Below, in pieces: positions 13,801 through 25,061 of a DNA stretch of 64,000 nucleotides. Every line of letters starts with the position of its first letter. Position 1 is the stretch's first letter. The stretch is from Styela clava (taxonomy: Eukaryota; Chordata; Ascidiacea; Stolidobranchia; Styelidae). Under the pieces are notes generated by a model. It was not told the origin of the DNA. It saw only the letters and a program-made list of their open reading frames with translations, and made no database searches. The position numbers and the translations under genes were made by a program. The stretch spans positions 21,302,001 to 21,366,000 of the forward strand of contig NC_135253.1 in the NCBI RefSeq assembly GCF_964204865.1, written 5' to 3'.

Positions 13801-14981
13801 TTAGGGTTCAGGTTGTGCGCCATCTTGGTGCTCATAATTCATGAGTGCCAAGTTCTTTGCTACAGGCCTACAGCCTCACATAATCGTGATTTATTTTACT
13901 TCAGTGAATGCACCAGAGGAGGATTCTGTAACTTCATGCATTTGAAACCAATTTCACGAGATTTGAGAAGAAAGTTGTACGGAAGAAAAAAGGAAAAGAA
14001 ACGAAGGTTTGTGTATTTTGCTGCAATCAGAATTTCCACTCTGTAAAGCAAGGGTCTTAAATTCGCGGCCTGCAACCCAATTGCTTGCAGGACGATAGTT
14101 TGTGGCCCTTAGTATGGAAGTTTAAAGTTAGTGTGGCCCGCAAGTTACTTAGCTTAGTTGGCATGAGTAATGATCAATACATTTAATATGAGTCCTCGGA
14201 TTTTTGACGTCATAATCACTAAAGACTAGATTTATGTTGATAAACTGTAACCATGTTTTCCATGTGGTGAGACATCACTGTCTATTAACTAAACACGAAA
14301 TGCCTCATTGAACAAAATTGAAGTAAGAAAAGATTGGAAATTTTGAACTAATCTTTTTATTGTGGAAAAATTGGGTAGATTGAGTTTGAGACCCTTGCTT
14401 TAGAGGTTTTACGTATTGAAGAGAATTATCCTTTTAATATACATTATATTCATAGGAATTAAATAAGATAAGACAGCTTAATCATATGGCGAACCACAGC
14501 CTCTCGTCCGATTACCAGTCCATCTCAGGTATGAGATTAGTCAGTCAGTTATTTGTTTTTGAAAGCATGGACTTGTTATTATGTTAAGTAGTTTGCGGTG
14601 TCCTATGTGATGTGACACACTGACCTTTAAGGCAATTGTCCAAAGGATCTATTCTCTCGATTGCTACTTCATTGTAGCTATGTTCGAACAATTATTAGTA
14701 ATAGATATTCAATTGGACATGGCTACCTGAAATTATTCGTTACTTTAGTTTTCCCGACCGATCAAGAGTAGACTCATGTTTTAGAAATGTGGAAAGAAAT
14801 ACAGACACTAACGCAATTGAAAATTTTTTAATATACTTTAATTGTTGTTGTCTGATGAACTCAAACACTCATGCTTATGACCCATCTTTTTGATCACCAT
14901 TAATATCATCGTTATTCCAGATCTCGATCCCGTTCTCCTCCTACGAGAAGACGAAGGTCTCGAAGCAGAGAAAGGTTTTAA
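7831..14981 (+). CDS. U2af1: Splicing factor U2AF 35 kDa subunit (217 aa, seven exons)
   Basis: Small subunit of U2AF, which recognises the AG of the 3' splice site with the large subunit in the nucleus. Exons: 7831-7874, 10000-10087, 10316-10376, 11076-11239, 11840-11973, 13905-14006, 14921-14981. All junctions are GT-AG and the total is 654 bases. Domains: first CCCH zinc finger C18, C27, C33, H37 (CX8CX5CX3H, with Ser34 conserved); a U2AF-homology RRM at about 65-148 with the RWF motif at 136-138; second CCCH finger C158, C166, C172, H176 (CX7CX5CX3H), split between exons 5 and 6; and a short RS tail ([19 protein letters not shown]). The segment from exon 3 into exon 4 (about 47-70) is divergent and slightly longer than in vertebrates, while the tail lacks a Gly run, giving 217 residues against about 240. 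Donors of the last two introns differ in strength (GTAAGG and GTTTGT). Confidence 0.97.
8030..8090 (-). repeat. SINE tail fragment
   Basis: The sequence GCTTAATCATATG with the following GTCCGGTTAC matches the 3' half of the tRNA-derived SINE described at 51660 in reverse orientation. It abuts the terminal repeat of the element at 8091. Confidence 0.5.
8091..9124. mobile_element. 1-kb non-autonomous DNA element in U2af1 intron 1
   Basis: The left end reads CCAGACTGGATTCCATGG and the right end, in reverse complement, CCAGTCTGGATTTCATGG (16 of 18 identical). Just inside both ends lie several GCACGC-containing repeats (8119-8181 and 8990-9085). The body holds the tandem repeat at 8571-8945 and a short inverted pair, ATGGACCTTTCCCC at about 8338 and GGGGAAAGGTCCAT at about 8448. 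No transposase frame is present. Confidence 0.6.
8571..8945. repeat. Three-unit tandem repeat with DR1-like motif
   Basis: Units begin near 8571, 8719 and 8796. Units 1 and 3 (about 145 bases) share blocks such as ACTGAACAGTACCGGTATC and TTTGGGGTCAAAGGTCAAAC, whereas unit 2 has lost its centre. The shared GGGTCAAAGGTCA is a direct repeat of nuclear-receptor half-sites spaced by one base. Confidence 0.75.
9535..9745 (-). mobile_element. tRNA-derived SINE copy
   Basis: The reverse complement of the 51660 SINE is recognisable: a B-box region GTTCGCAGGTTCGAATT and the block that reads GCATGGACTTGATGGTGGAG on the plus strand. It lies in U2af1 intron 1. Confidence 0.75.
10184..10209. repeat. (TA)n microsatellite
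   Basis: An uninterrupted alternating TA run in U2af1 intron 2. Confidence 0.9.
12080..12255. mobile_element. CAAGATGGC-type MITE, diverged copy in U2af1 intron 5
   Basis: It contains the family blocks CACTTGGCTAGTCCT, AACCTGGTACACATACTA and GTTCCGGTGTCTGCC found in the copies at 42078 and 47982. The terminal part reads TTCACATACTACGGGAG. Confidence 0.7.
13742..13848. mobile_element. CAAGATGGC-type MITE, short copy in U2af1 intron 5
   Basis: The left end is CTCCAGAAGTATGTGAACC followed by AAGATGGCACACAACCTG. The right half is its inverted copy, CAGGTTGTGCGCCATCTTGG. The copy is about 105 bases and almost all terminal repeat, like the one at 21866. Confidence 0.8.
14044..14402. mobile_element. 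hAT-like MITE in U2af1 intron 6
   Basis: Its termini are perfect 13-base inverted repeats (TAAAGCAAGGGTC and GACCCTTGCTTTA). Inside the left end is a diverged version of the GCGGCC-rich block common in hAT elements. The same internal sequence recurs at 42355-44040. No coding capacity. Confidence 0.75.
14465..14575 (-). mobile_element. SINE 3' fragment
   Basis: Reverse-orientation blocks AGACAGCTTAATCATATG, then GTCCGATTACCAGTCCATC and GAAAGCATGGACTT, match the SINE family in the same order as at 55310 and 57592. Confidence 0.7.
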
Positions 14982-16395
14982 GCAGAGCACAGAGGGTTGA
15001 AGAAATTTGGATGTTTTTCTGCTCAGAAATGATATAAAACTTTTGCACCAGCCTAGACTTTGTAGCCCAGTTTTAAATAAGAGCCGGTTTGTTCTAATGC
15101 ACAGTGCAAAGATACTGTATAAACGAAATTTAAAAAGATTGGTACCCCAGAAGAAATTATATACAGTTGAATTTACTGTTTTTCAGTGAATTTGACTTTT
15201 TTTTCGCTGAAATTAAGATTATGTGTCATATATCATGATGAGACTCGATGCAGAATATATACCAAAAAAAAGTTCGAAAATGTGACTCTGTCATTAGAAA
15301 TGCTACTTACGAACCAATATTTAAGGCAGTTGTTTGTTTTTTAAGGACTGCCTTGTATTTTTCACAATGTTTTTATTGCGCTGGACATTTCAGCGAGTAT
15401 GGGAGCAAGTTTTAGAATCTACGCGTAATTGAGCGTCTTTCTTGGCACACCCCAATCCCTAACTCCCTTGAATTAACTATTAATTCAAGGAAGTTTGTAG
15501 AGGGTCAATTTTCGTTAAAATATTCATTAATAGTTTTGCTACTCGGGGCTAGGATTTTAAACTTGCATTCCTGCTTGCAGAAATTTTGCGTTTTGTGCAA
15601 AATTTGTAAATAAATTTGATGATACCATATTTTTTGTGTACAATTTGTATTGCAGTGTTCGATCGCACAATGTTTCTCGCACTACGGAAAGAAGTATGTT
15701 TCTTGCATCTGAATGGATATTTAGAGGATTTTTAGCTATAAACTGTTCACTTTGTTTAGCAGGAGTGTGTAAACTGCGGCCCACAAGGAAAAATTGTGCG
15801 ACCCGCGGAGAAGTGACAATTTTGAATGGTGTTCCCGTGAAACGAGTTTTTAGTTTAGTTAATCTGGTACGTGCGAAACTAAACGATTTTTTGTAAATTC
15901 AACTACTAGAAAGAAAGGCTATCTTAAATGAAGGTGCGGCCCGCGGCTTCACCCAGTATCTCTTAATTAGCCCGCATGTGATAAGGTTGCACACCCCTGC
16001 TATATAGTATGTGGTGTTGTACAGTTGCAAGGTGTCTCAGCTATGTATTTGGAGGACTACGCAAATGTAACCTCATCCCTTAAGTTGTTGCTTGAGATAA
16101 TGGTGAACCCTTAAAGTACCCTGTGCGTACGCATTTGCAACTAAAAGTTCTAACAAAAAAAACGATGGTTCCTCTTAGGCGTATATTTTATCCTCTGTTG
16201 GTCCTTTATGCTGGCCAAAATTAACTTTAGTCATTTACTAAACTTATTCGGCAAATTAAACATTTATTTCTACACCTATTTTCATTTATTGATGAACAAT
16301 AAACACACAACTATACGAAAACATTAACAGACACTTCATATCTCTGAAAAGATCCCATTAATATTTGTGATGTCACAAAAATTTAATCACTAGAA
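14982..16395. other. Intergenic between U2af1 and opsin 1
   Basis: It holds the U2af1 3' flank (an AATAAA at 15609-15614 is a weak poly(A) candidate), a hAT-like MITE at 15758-16001 and the opsin 1 3' flank. No gene is seen. Confidence 0.6.
15758..16001. mobile_element. hAT-like MITE
   Basis: The left end is AGCAGGAGTGTGTAAACTGC. The right end in reverse complement is AGCAGGGGTGTGCAACCTTA. Both are followed by GCGGCCC-type blocks typical of hAT termini. Confidence 0.7.
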
Positions 16396-19300
16396 TCAAG
16401 TTGATTTCTCCTTGATTGTGACATCATTGTTGAATGTCATCTTCTTGCCAAACAACATTTGCTGACAGGCGATCCGCAACTTCGGGTCTCCAGCGATGTA
16501 AATGTACGGGTTGCTAGCGATGGATATTTTGGCACAAAGCTGAATAAATATAGATATAATGAATTATTAGTCAGATAAACAGGATGGAATATAATCTGTG
16601 GTGGAATTCAATTTTTTTGTCAGCCGGTTCCATCACAAAAGTCATATTTTTAACTTGGTTCTGTTACAGAAAGTCATTGAGAGTTGCAAGTAATGCTAAC
16701 CGGTTCGCCGATCTCATAAAATTCCGTGAAACGATTCTATAGAACCGGCTGAATCCCACTACTGGATATAATAATAATTACGTCTCGACAGTTTGCGCGT
16801 TGTGTTGAGCATCACTAATTACCCTGTTCAGCAGATTTGCAGGTTTGTGTTTTTTTTTTCAAGAAAAGTTGCACAAAGCAAGGTGGTCACGCGCGCTCGC
16901 TGAGTATTGAGGCGATTGAAACTAAAGAATTATAGTGTAAAATTTTGCGTTACTAACGAGGGAAGGTAATGAGACTGACAGCTTTCGTATTATCACGTAG
17001 CAGTACTGCCATTCCTGCTCAATATTTACACACGAGGCATTGGCAATGAGTTTAAGCTTCTGAACTCTAACTGTCGATGGCGCTTCCGGCTTTTCAATTT
17101 TAGGGGGAGTGTTTCCAAATTTAAGGGTGATACTTGGTAGATAATCCACTATTAGAGATAAGACAATTTGTAACTTATAAAAAATTTGGCATGTATTTGA
17201 TTGACTATCTGTAATGGCATATACGTTATTTTCTGTATATGGAAATACATTAATATTAAATTAGGAATTAAAATGGTGGTGTTCACCCATTAGAAGGGGG
17301 TGTAAGAAAACAACTGGGATTCCCATACTAGTTAGGTCAAAACAGGTTTGCAAGATTTTAATAAATATTCTCAACAGCTTACTTACATTCGAAATAATTG
17401 CCAGTGGGACTTGTGGTACGTTAGTAAGTCCAGCAACAAGAAATAGAACGCTGCATACGGCATAAGGAGTCCAGGTGCAGAGCATTTGCGTTGGAACAAC
17501 TCTTAGAAGCTAAAAAATAAAATAGGTTGGTTAGTTTTGAAAGCAAAAATCCTATCCGGGTCTTAATGGGGCCATATTCAATATGGGTGTGTTTTCGAGA
17601 TTCCTCCAATTGGCCTTTCGGATGTAGCCGGCTGTTGTCGGAGTCGAAAGTTTCTATATAGGCTATACAGTAGTTAGAAATTTTGTTATAGCGGAGCATG
17701 TTTTGCAATGTGCCCGCCAAATCAAGATTGCTTGTGGCAGGGTTATTAAACATGAGAACTTACAAATCCATCTCCAGTTTCCTTCTGCAGCATGTTGTAA
17801 TATTTGACCAACTTGAACATCGGGTAAATGAACCATACTACAGTCAACAGAGCGATGTAAGTGACAATTCCTCTGCAAAAATGTGAACAAATGGTTTTTT
17901 AACGAAGTCAGAAATAAAAAACAACGTATTTTCACGACGTGGATTTGAACTTTGCATTAACCACTTTTTACTGGCATTTCTGTCGCAAGGATAAACATGT
18001 GCAGGGTGCCCATAAAGTCACTTTACAGTTTCAATTTTGTTATGAAGTCAGTTATCAATATATCTTAAACCAGGTTTGTTGTTTTTTAATCAGTATTTAA
18101 GTATTTTACCTCATTCAATACATCTGTGAGGACCAAGCCATATCATGGCATTGATAAATTCCCTTTGCAATTAAAAAATTTACGACTTTACGAACACCCT
18201 ATATATTTTTTATAGCGCCAGTGCTCGCTTGCAACAGTCTCTCTTCAATTTTATTCATTGATCGGCATCTTGCTTTGGTTTTAAACTTTAATAGGCGCTA
18301 TTTCGGTATGCGATCTCAGCGGCTGTGTGATATTAGAATTAACCTAAACCAGCGATGTCAAGGTTATAAATTGAATTCTATGAGAATGTCTTAATGAAAT
18401 TAAACGCATACCATAGTAGCACCGCAATTGATGGCACTTTGGTATGCGAATGATAAAACTTACCAAAGTGATTTTACGGCGCTGACGCTTCGCATACCAA
18501 AGTGATGCGCACCTTTGTGGTACTCCCGCAGTATGTGTACCAGGTTAGGGTTAGGCCATAATTTCATTCCGATTTTCCTTACTTCAGTTCTATTACAAGT
18601 TCGGTGACTGTCTGCGTTAGCCAAGTGAATATACCCCCTGCACATAGGCCTCCGTTCCTTTAAACAACTTGATGTGAAGTAGGCGAACAAAATTAGATTT
18701 CCCCATATTGGTACACATACTTCTGGAGCGCCCCTTTTCATGGCATAAACTTCCATCAAAATTGTAAATATAAATACAGTACTTCATTTGACAACTGTCA
18801 ATGGAAGCTTCAAAATTGATTAAATCATATCTTCTCACCTTTTAGCTTCATGGAAGTCTAACAGACAACCGACTTGCAGTGGGCTTTCGAAACCATATGA
18901 GCCCATTCCGAGTATAGGCAGGAACCCAGCAGCAAGTCCAGTTATCCATATCGCAGCCAGATATATCCCATAATTAACTCCGCCTGAAATTGGGGATAAA
19001 ATTTGCATTTAGAAGATCGATAAATGAAGGTATAATAAATACCAATGCAGTGATATTTATTGTCGGAGAAAAACTCAAGTCTATGACTGAAATTATCTAA
19101 ACAAAGGTAATCGGTTTTGACTAATCAATTTTTTTTCAAATTGAGAAAAAACGTAAATAAAGCGTATATTAATGTTGTACTATGTCATTCAAGAGTCCCA
19201 GCTGCGCAACTATTTCCAGTTCAGATATTCATAGCCATGTTTATTCCTGCTACAAGATCATTGCATTGCGCATACAGATCCAATATTGCAAAGGCATGGA

Positions 19301-21660
19301 GGAATTTAGTTTGTTGCAATAACTCAAAATAGGCCCTGTTATTGTCAAAACAAATGTTGTCAAAACATGATAAAATCCCACAAAGACTCAAATTGTTTTT
19401 GGTTCAACACAAAATGGAAGTCTTAGCGTCACTGTAACTCATATTTATTCATTTCACTGTTGTGCGTGAAATCCACCATGACACGACATGTGATAGAATC
19501 GATTCGAAAAAGCGATTGGTGATTTGACGTTATTTTTTTCAATGAATTGGCATCGTTATTTACTCAGCAAAGAACTATATATATTGACTTTTAATGTGAC
19601 TAACAGTTGGGGTTACGTGAAACTAACTAACTTTCCTTGCTCTATGCCTTTGCGCAGATGGATTCGTATGCGTATAACGCAAGGATGCTATAGCAAGAGT
19701 GAAAATGACTATTCTATTTAATTCAAGAGTCTAAACGAGGTCACGTTACAGAAATACATTTGTGTTAGTGTGAAGCAAGACTCTTGAATTAAATAAAATT
19801 GAGTTTTAGGATCACCATCTTGTCGTTTAAGCGAGAGAAAAAAATGAGAAACTTACAATATTCTTTCTTGCATTCTCTGTAGTAAGTATCGATCGATATC
19901 AGAGTTACATTAGCGATGCTGACAAGCGCTGGTCCCATTGCGAAGAAAGCAGTTACCTACAAAATAAATATAATTTTATTCTTGCTTGAATATGAATCAA
20001 ATATAATTTAATGTTACTCAAAACACGACTTTGTGATTGTTTTTGCAACGGATTTTTTATGGCCTAGATCAGGGGTCGGCAATCTTTTGTCGCTCACGGG
20101 CCAAAATTGAGGGTTGCAAATCTCGGCGGGCCGAACATATTTTTTAAGAAAGGTAAAAACCGAACATTGGTCGATGAATCACAGTTTTACACAGATCATA
20201 AGTTGAAGTTTTAGACTTCAAATAGCGAGCGAACACTGCGACGACTGGTGGACTCAAGTCGCCTCCTTGGCAAAAAAAATATAAATGACATCGAACGTGA
20301 CATTCGTTGTTGCATTACGCTTGATAGCTTTTCGACGTCACGTGACACACTGCATCAAGTCAAAATTAGGACACTTTCTAAATAGTCATCACTAATATTA
20401 GTTCTCTGTTTGTTCTTTGTAATGTTAAATTAGGTGAAAATTCACAGCCGCCGTTTCGACGCTAAATTACGGTAAAGCAAAGCGGGCCGTAGGTTACCGA
20501 ACCATGCCCTAAGACTAGATAAAGTATTTCGATTATAATTGCTATAGCCAATCCATGATCGTTTTATACGAGCACAAATGATAGTTTTCGTAGCTTCAGA
20601 TAATTTTTTGCATTGTACATCATTGCTGTTGTTTTTACTAGTCCAACAAGCCGTCTGCGTTTTCTTTTTTTTTGAAAGCCTTGAAAATGGCCCGGTTTTA
20701 TATACATTGGAAATCAAATTGCTGAATCTAAGAAATTTGGACAATCTCGATACTATTTTGAATAAAAATATACCTTGCAATTCTCTTATCAGTAACTTCC
20801 TGACTTATATTGAAAGTCCGTGATATTGCTTTGAGCACGCTTGCATAAAATTTAACCTTTACTCTGATTTTTAATTCCATTTAGCACGCAGACATCAATA
20901 AATATATAGCGCGGAGTTTTTCAAACCTTTTGGACCCGGAACACCTACGATTTTTATCTTTCTTCACGGGACACCAAGAAATTAGAAGATAAAATTGATA
21001 AAAAAAAAAATTTGTGTAATGCATTTATTTGTGAATAATATTGCACAGCCGGCTTATCGCGACACAGTTAGCGTATAACGAATTACTTACCTGACAACCT
21101 AGATCGCCAAACGGCCATGACTGGTGAAAAGTGGCTGCAACCGTCCAAGCCATATGTCCGAAGATCATGAGCAAGTCTGACACACAAAGAGACATGAGGA
21201 ATATAGTTCGCTTCTGAAGTTCTCGATTTCCCCAGATTGCACGAAGATAAACTACATATCCAATCACAGATACCATACCTGTGTGATTATTAAATATGTT
21301 TCAATAGGAATATTTTTTTTTCTTCATATTCTAATAAAATAAAAGGGGGTGTACAATATAGCAGTGTTCACAAGCGGAAGTAACGGAATCCACTACTCCG
21401 GACCAGTGACCCCCCACTTAAGGCGGATGAACACTCCCCGAAAATGTGAGTCATGAAACCAAATTAATTCGTAACTTGAATATAATTGTATTTGAAAATT
21501 CACAAAGCATATAAAAAATGCATAGCATATTCATATAAGTTACACATAGTTACGGTAATACCACAATGAAAAACTACACACAATACTCACCCAACGTGGC
21601 CATAGCCAATCCGAAGGCAGCACGCCCATATGGTCCGAGTGTGCTGATAGAAGCAATCAT
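16396..21660 (-). CDS. Opsin 1, RGR/retinochrome-type, 292 aa, seven exons
   Basis: Exons in coding order: 21591-21660, 21091-21278, 19857-19956, 18839-18983, 17764-17872, 17387-17509, 16396-16539; all GT-AG, frame closed by TGA. An in-frame TGA lies upstream of the ATG. Seven-transmembrane receptor of a light-sensing or photoisomerase membrane protein. Visible marks: Cys85 and Cys159 for the extracellular disulfide, CTWTP in TM6 (215-219), the retinal Schiff-base lysine Lys249 in AKISIA, and NPYIY (255-259). The counterion position of visual opsins (third residue after Cys85) is Thr88, and the DRY motif reads D109-T-Y, so the G-protein-contact Arg is missing. With a length of 292 and seven exons it fits the RGR group, whose members mainly convert all-trans to 11-cis retinal. 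Minus-strand AATAAA signals lie at 16263-16268 and 16285-16290. Opsin 2 is its divergent paralogue. Confidence 0.93.
18004..18200. mobile_element. Mariner-like MITE in an opsin 1 intron
   Basis: The left end is GGGTGCCCATAAAGTC. The right end, GACTTTACGAACACCC, is its diverged inverted copy and is followed by TA-rich DNA. A related copy lies in intron 2 of opsin 2. Confidence 0.65.
18517..18732. mobile_element. CAAGATGGC-type MITE copy in an opsin 1 intron
   Basis: Blocks GTACCAGGTTAGGGTTAGG and AAACAACTTGATGTGAAGTA and the terminal ATTGGTACACATACTTCTGG match the copy at 46408-46597 throughout. Confidence 0.75.
19715..19795. repeat. Perfect 18-base inverted repeat
   Basis: TATTTAATTCAAGAGTCT at 19715-19732 is repeated as its exact reverse complement at 19778-19795. 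Flanking sequence (GGTTACGTGAAACTAACTA) recurs in diverged form near 32548, and the loop recurs near 22042, so it belongs to a dispersed repeat. Confidence 0.8.
20070..20515. mobile_element. hAT-like MITE (CAGGGGTCGGCAA type)
   Basis: The left end CAGGGGTCGGCAATCTTTTG with a following ACGGGCC block and a GGGCCGTAGG block near 20485 are the shape of hAT termini. Its left end recurs at 28558. The exact right end is uncertain. Confidence 0.5.
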
Positions 21661-21865
21661 TATTAAAGTTATAACTATCTGTTTTCAGTGAAAACCTATC
21701 AAATTAATAAAACGATTAGTGTATACCTTCGCGACCTTAAGATTGATTTGGGATTTTAAGTTTTTGATTGCATTCGTGATAAGAGTTCTTTACTCATATT
21801 ACTCAGCAAAAATTTCCGATTATACCAATCTGAGCCTAAACACCAACACGAATACATTTCTGATA

Positions 21866-21977
21866 CTTCCAGAAGTATGTGCACCAAGATGGCGCACAAC
21901 CTGAACATAGTATGTGTGTACCAGTTAGGATTCAGGTTGTTCGACATCTTGGTGCACATACTTCTGAAGCACCCATT
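21866..21977. mobile_element. CAAGATGGC-type MITE, short near-palindromic copy
   Basis: TCCAGAAGTATGTGCACCAA on the left is mirrored by TTGGTGCACATACTTCTGAA on the right, with GATGGCGCACAACCTGAAC near the centre. The spacer is very small. It sits about 200 bases upstream of the opsin 1 start codon. Confidence 0.85.
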
Positions 21978-23209
21978 TCTGTAACATAGCTAGTTGAAAA
22001 TGTCCTGCATATTTAGAGCAATCGGACTTTATTCAGACAAAACGTTACAGAAATAAATTTATGTTAATGCATACTACGTATCGAAGAGTCCTGGACAACT
22101 GCGAAACATGCAAAATGTAGCATTGAAACGCAATCTTCGTCGTATTATATAGTTTGCAAATACACTTTTAACAAATCTCATTTAAATCACTCGTATATCA
22201 CTGTAATTCGATTTAAAACGCAGTCGAAATGCGTATTGTAATAAACCTAATAACTAGATAAACACGAACAAAAACACAATTCATATTTATATATCGTGTC
22301 TAGAGTTTATTATTTGGGTTCATTTCGATGATAATTTCAATCAAAATAACAAAAGATTTATGTTAGAGTACTGAAAATTTTTAAAAGCCTGAGACGAAGA
22401 CGAATAAGGTTATTGATTTTTCATCCAGACCCATCCGTTATTCGGAGGAGATTATGTTCCTCAAGTTCTCGTACTTGTCTGAAAATAAGACGAATACGCG
22501 TTTGCATCGATTTTTTAATAACATAGTCTGGACGCTAATTAGCTATAATCCTATGAGACAGCAATCCGAAAGAGCGAGGAAAATTGATTTGTGGACTCGG
22601 AATATACAACTAATAAATTTTGTAGGGCAGATATCGGCTTACATACGTTTCGACATGCGGACGTTCGGTCCACGCACGATTCGGTCCATGCCTGCTCGAG
22701 TGGGAATATACTGCAATGTCCTACAGACGTTTAAGCCCACGGCAGTTTTTGGCCAGACTTTCGGACCACGGAATAGACTTTTTGGCCCGTGGACGTCTCG
22801 GCCCATGCAGTCTTATTACAATTAACGAAAGATGGGGTGAACAACACGATTCTCGATTTTTACGGCAAAAAAAATCCATGGTTTAATCATGTTCCCCAAG
22901 CAATATTGTGATAATATTTCGATACTTCCTAATGGATCCTCGTCTTCTATTCTAGCATAGCTCATCGTCGATAAATATATCTAAGCACATACATTAGATA
23001 CATTACATGTTAATTTTAATAGCCGTCTATTTCATCTTATCTCAAAATAGCCTATTCTTTACGACGATTTCAGAAAGTCTAATTTGTATATAGATATTGT
23101 AAAAACTTTAATTTTTTCCCTTCTAATAATTGTTTAAAATGATATCTACCACTCTTCCGTATAAATTGAGGGAAATATAACTTTTTTGGTGATTTTAGAT
23201 TGTATGTTT

Positions 23210-24348
23210 TGGCGGAAATAATATTGTAATAGTATTATAATATAATAAAAACTAACATTAGCACTCAATAATGCAGCAATCACTCGGTATATTTCTATGG
23301 TCATTCACATACAAAACCTTCATAACTCAGAGGCAAATAAACTTGAATTCTCCATATGCAGCTGAAATCTTGAGGCATCCTAATTATATAAAATTCCCTA
23401 TGGAGGTAGAAGTAGCCCACAAAGGTTGTTTGCGAACGCTTTATTAGCTTCAAACTTATCGAGTGGTCGCCTTGCTTCCTAACGCGTAGTTTTCTTCTGT
23501 CGTAAATAAACCCTCTTGGTACTAAATGCTTTCCGCAAAGTTGTCGCAGTTTTTATATGAGACGAAGTCGCTTATTATGAAGGAGGTAATGCATTGAGCA
23601 TGAATTTTAAAATAGTTTGCTCAGGTGTAAACGCATTAAAAACTTTCAAACTTCGGTGAAAATGGGAGTCACATCGATTTTGGAGTGGCGCCATTACATG
23701 CATTAGGGAAACTAAAACTGTTTTTTTTTTCATTTGCAGTGGATTTAGATTATGCCAACTATATTTCCCTCACTGTGTTTCTTGCGTATATATAAAGCAA
23801 GAATGCCGTCGTAAGAAGAGTTTGAAAGAATATAAATTTTGATTCAGAAATCTTCCCTCGGGTTAACACAAATGAATTGGCGGAAATAATATTATAATAG
23901 TATTATAATATAAAAACTAATATTACCTCTCAATAATGCAGCAATCGCTCGGTATATTTCTACAGCCATTCATATACAAAACCTTTATAACCCAGAGGCA
24001 AATAAACTTGAATTCTCCCTATAGTATAGCTGAAATCTCGAAGCATCCTATAAAATCCCCTACAGGGTTGAGGTAGACCACCGGGCTTGTTTGCAGTCGC
24101 TTGATTAGCCTCAAACTTATCAAGTGGTCTGCTTCGTGTGCGCATTTTTCTTGTTCGTAAGTAAACCAACTTATTACTAAATGTTTTTCAAAAAGTTGTC
24201 AAAGTTGACGAAGTCGCTTATTACGGGGAAGTTGAATTTTAAAAGAGTTTTTTCAAGTGTAAATACAACAAAAGCTTTCAAACTTCGGTGAAAAATTGGA
24301 GTCGCATCGATTTTGGAGAGGCGCCATTACATGCATTTGGGAAACTGG
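23210..24348 (+). repeat. Tandem duplication, two ~0.5-kb copies
   Basis: Copy 1 (23210-23716) and copy 2 (23879-24348) start with TGGCGGAAATAATATT and end with GGCGCCATTACATGCATT, with collinear similarity in between; the period is about 669 bases. Small indels and substitutions separate the copies. Neither has a long open frame. Confidence 0.85.
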
Positions 24349-24777
24349 AATACAATTAAAAAATTGCAGTAAAATAACTCAAATATATGTATAATATATA
24401 ATAGTTGGTGTCACATTGTAAATTAACCCCTGTCTAAGCATATTGGAGCATGCTCTCGTGTCGCTTTATATCAGTGCCTGGTCTGAGACAAATATAACTT
24501 TTCCGCGAGTCAAAATACCATGTAAATTTACCATTTTGAAAATTTTTTAAAGTGTCATTTGAGGTTCAATGATCATTTTAAAGTTTTTTCGCCGAGTTCA
24601 AATCACCAAAACATCCCGATAAAATATTGATTAACTGCGTCCGCAGTCAACTTATTCGTAAACATTAATTCACCATCAAGAAACGATTGGTGCATGATGA
24701 TTGTAAATTACCGGACCAGCGGGACGGATTAGATCGCAAAGGTGCGTTACAACATTGCTTTAAACAAGGCTCTAAAA

Positions 24778-25061
24778 CAGCGGATTTCAATCATTTTGGT
24801 AGGGCGGAACCCCTAATGTAACATTCCAGGGGCTCGATTTACCACAGTACTTTAGTTTAATTGTCTTCTGATGTCTGAATTGTAAAAACTAATGTACATA
24901 AAAGCAAACCAAATACTGGAAAAACAAATGATTAGTAGTAAGTTAATAGTAGTAAATAATAGTGGCAAACCTAGTTTGAATATACTCAAAAAATGTACAT
25001 ATTATCATATAAACTCTCATATTTGAATATATACCTCGGGAAATCCGGGTTAAAACCACTG
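24778..25061. mobile_element. hAT-like MITE
   Basis: The ends CAGCGGATTTCAATCATTTT and, in reverse complement, CAGTGGTTTTAACCCGGATT are a diverged terminal pair of CAGTGGTT type. No coding capacity. Confidence 0.5.

Noticed and set aside
17421..17753. 110-codon frame on the minus strand
   Set aside because: It overlaps opsin 1 exon 6 in a different frame and otherwise lies in introns.
22454..22825. 123-codon frame on the plus strand upstream of opsin 1
   Set aside because: The coding look comes from a repeated CGGTCC-type phrase; no domain and no splice context.
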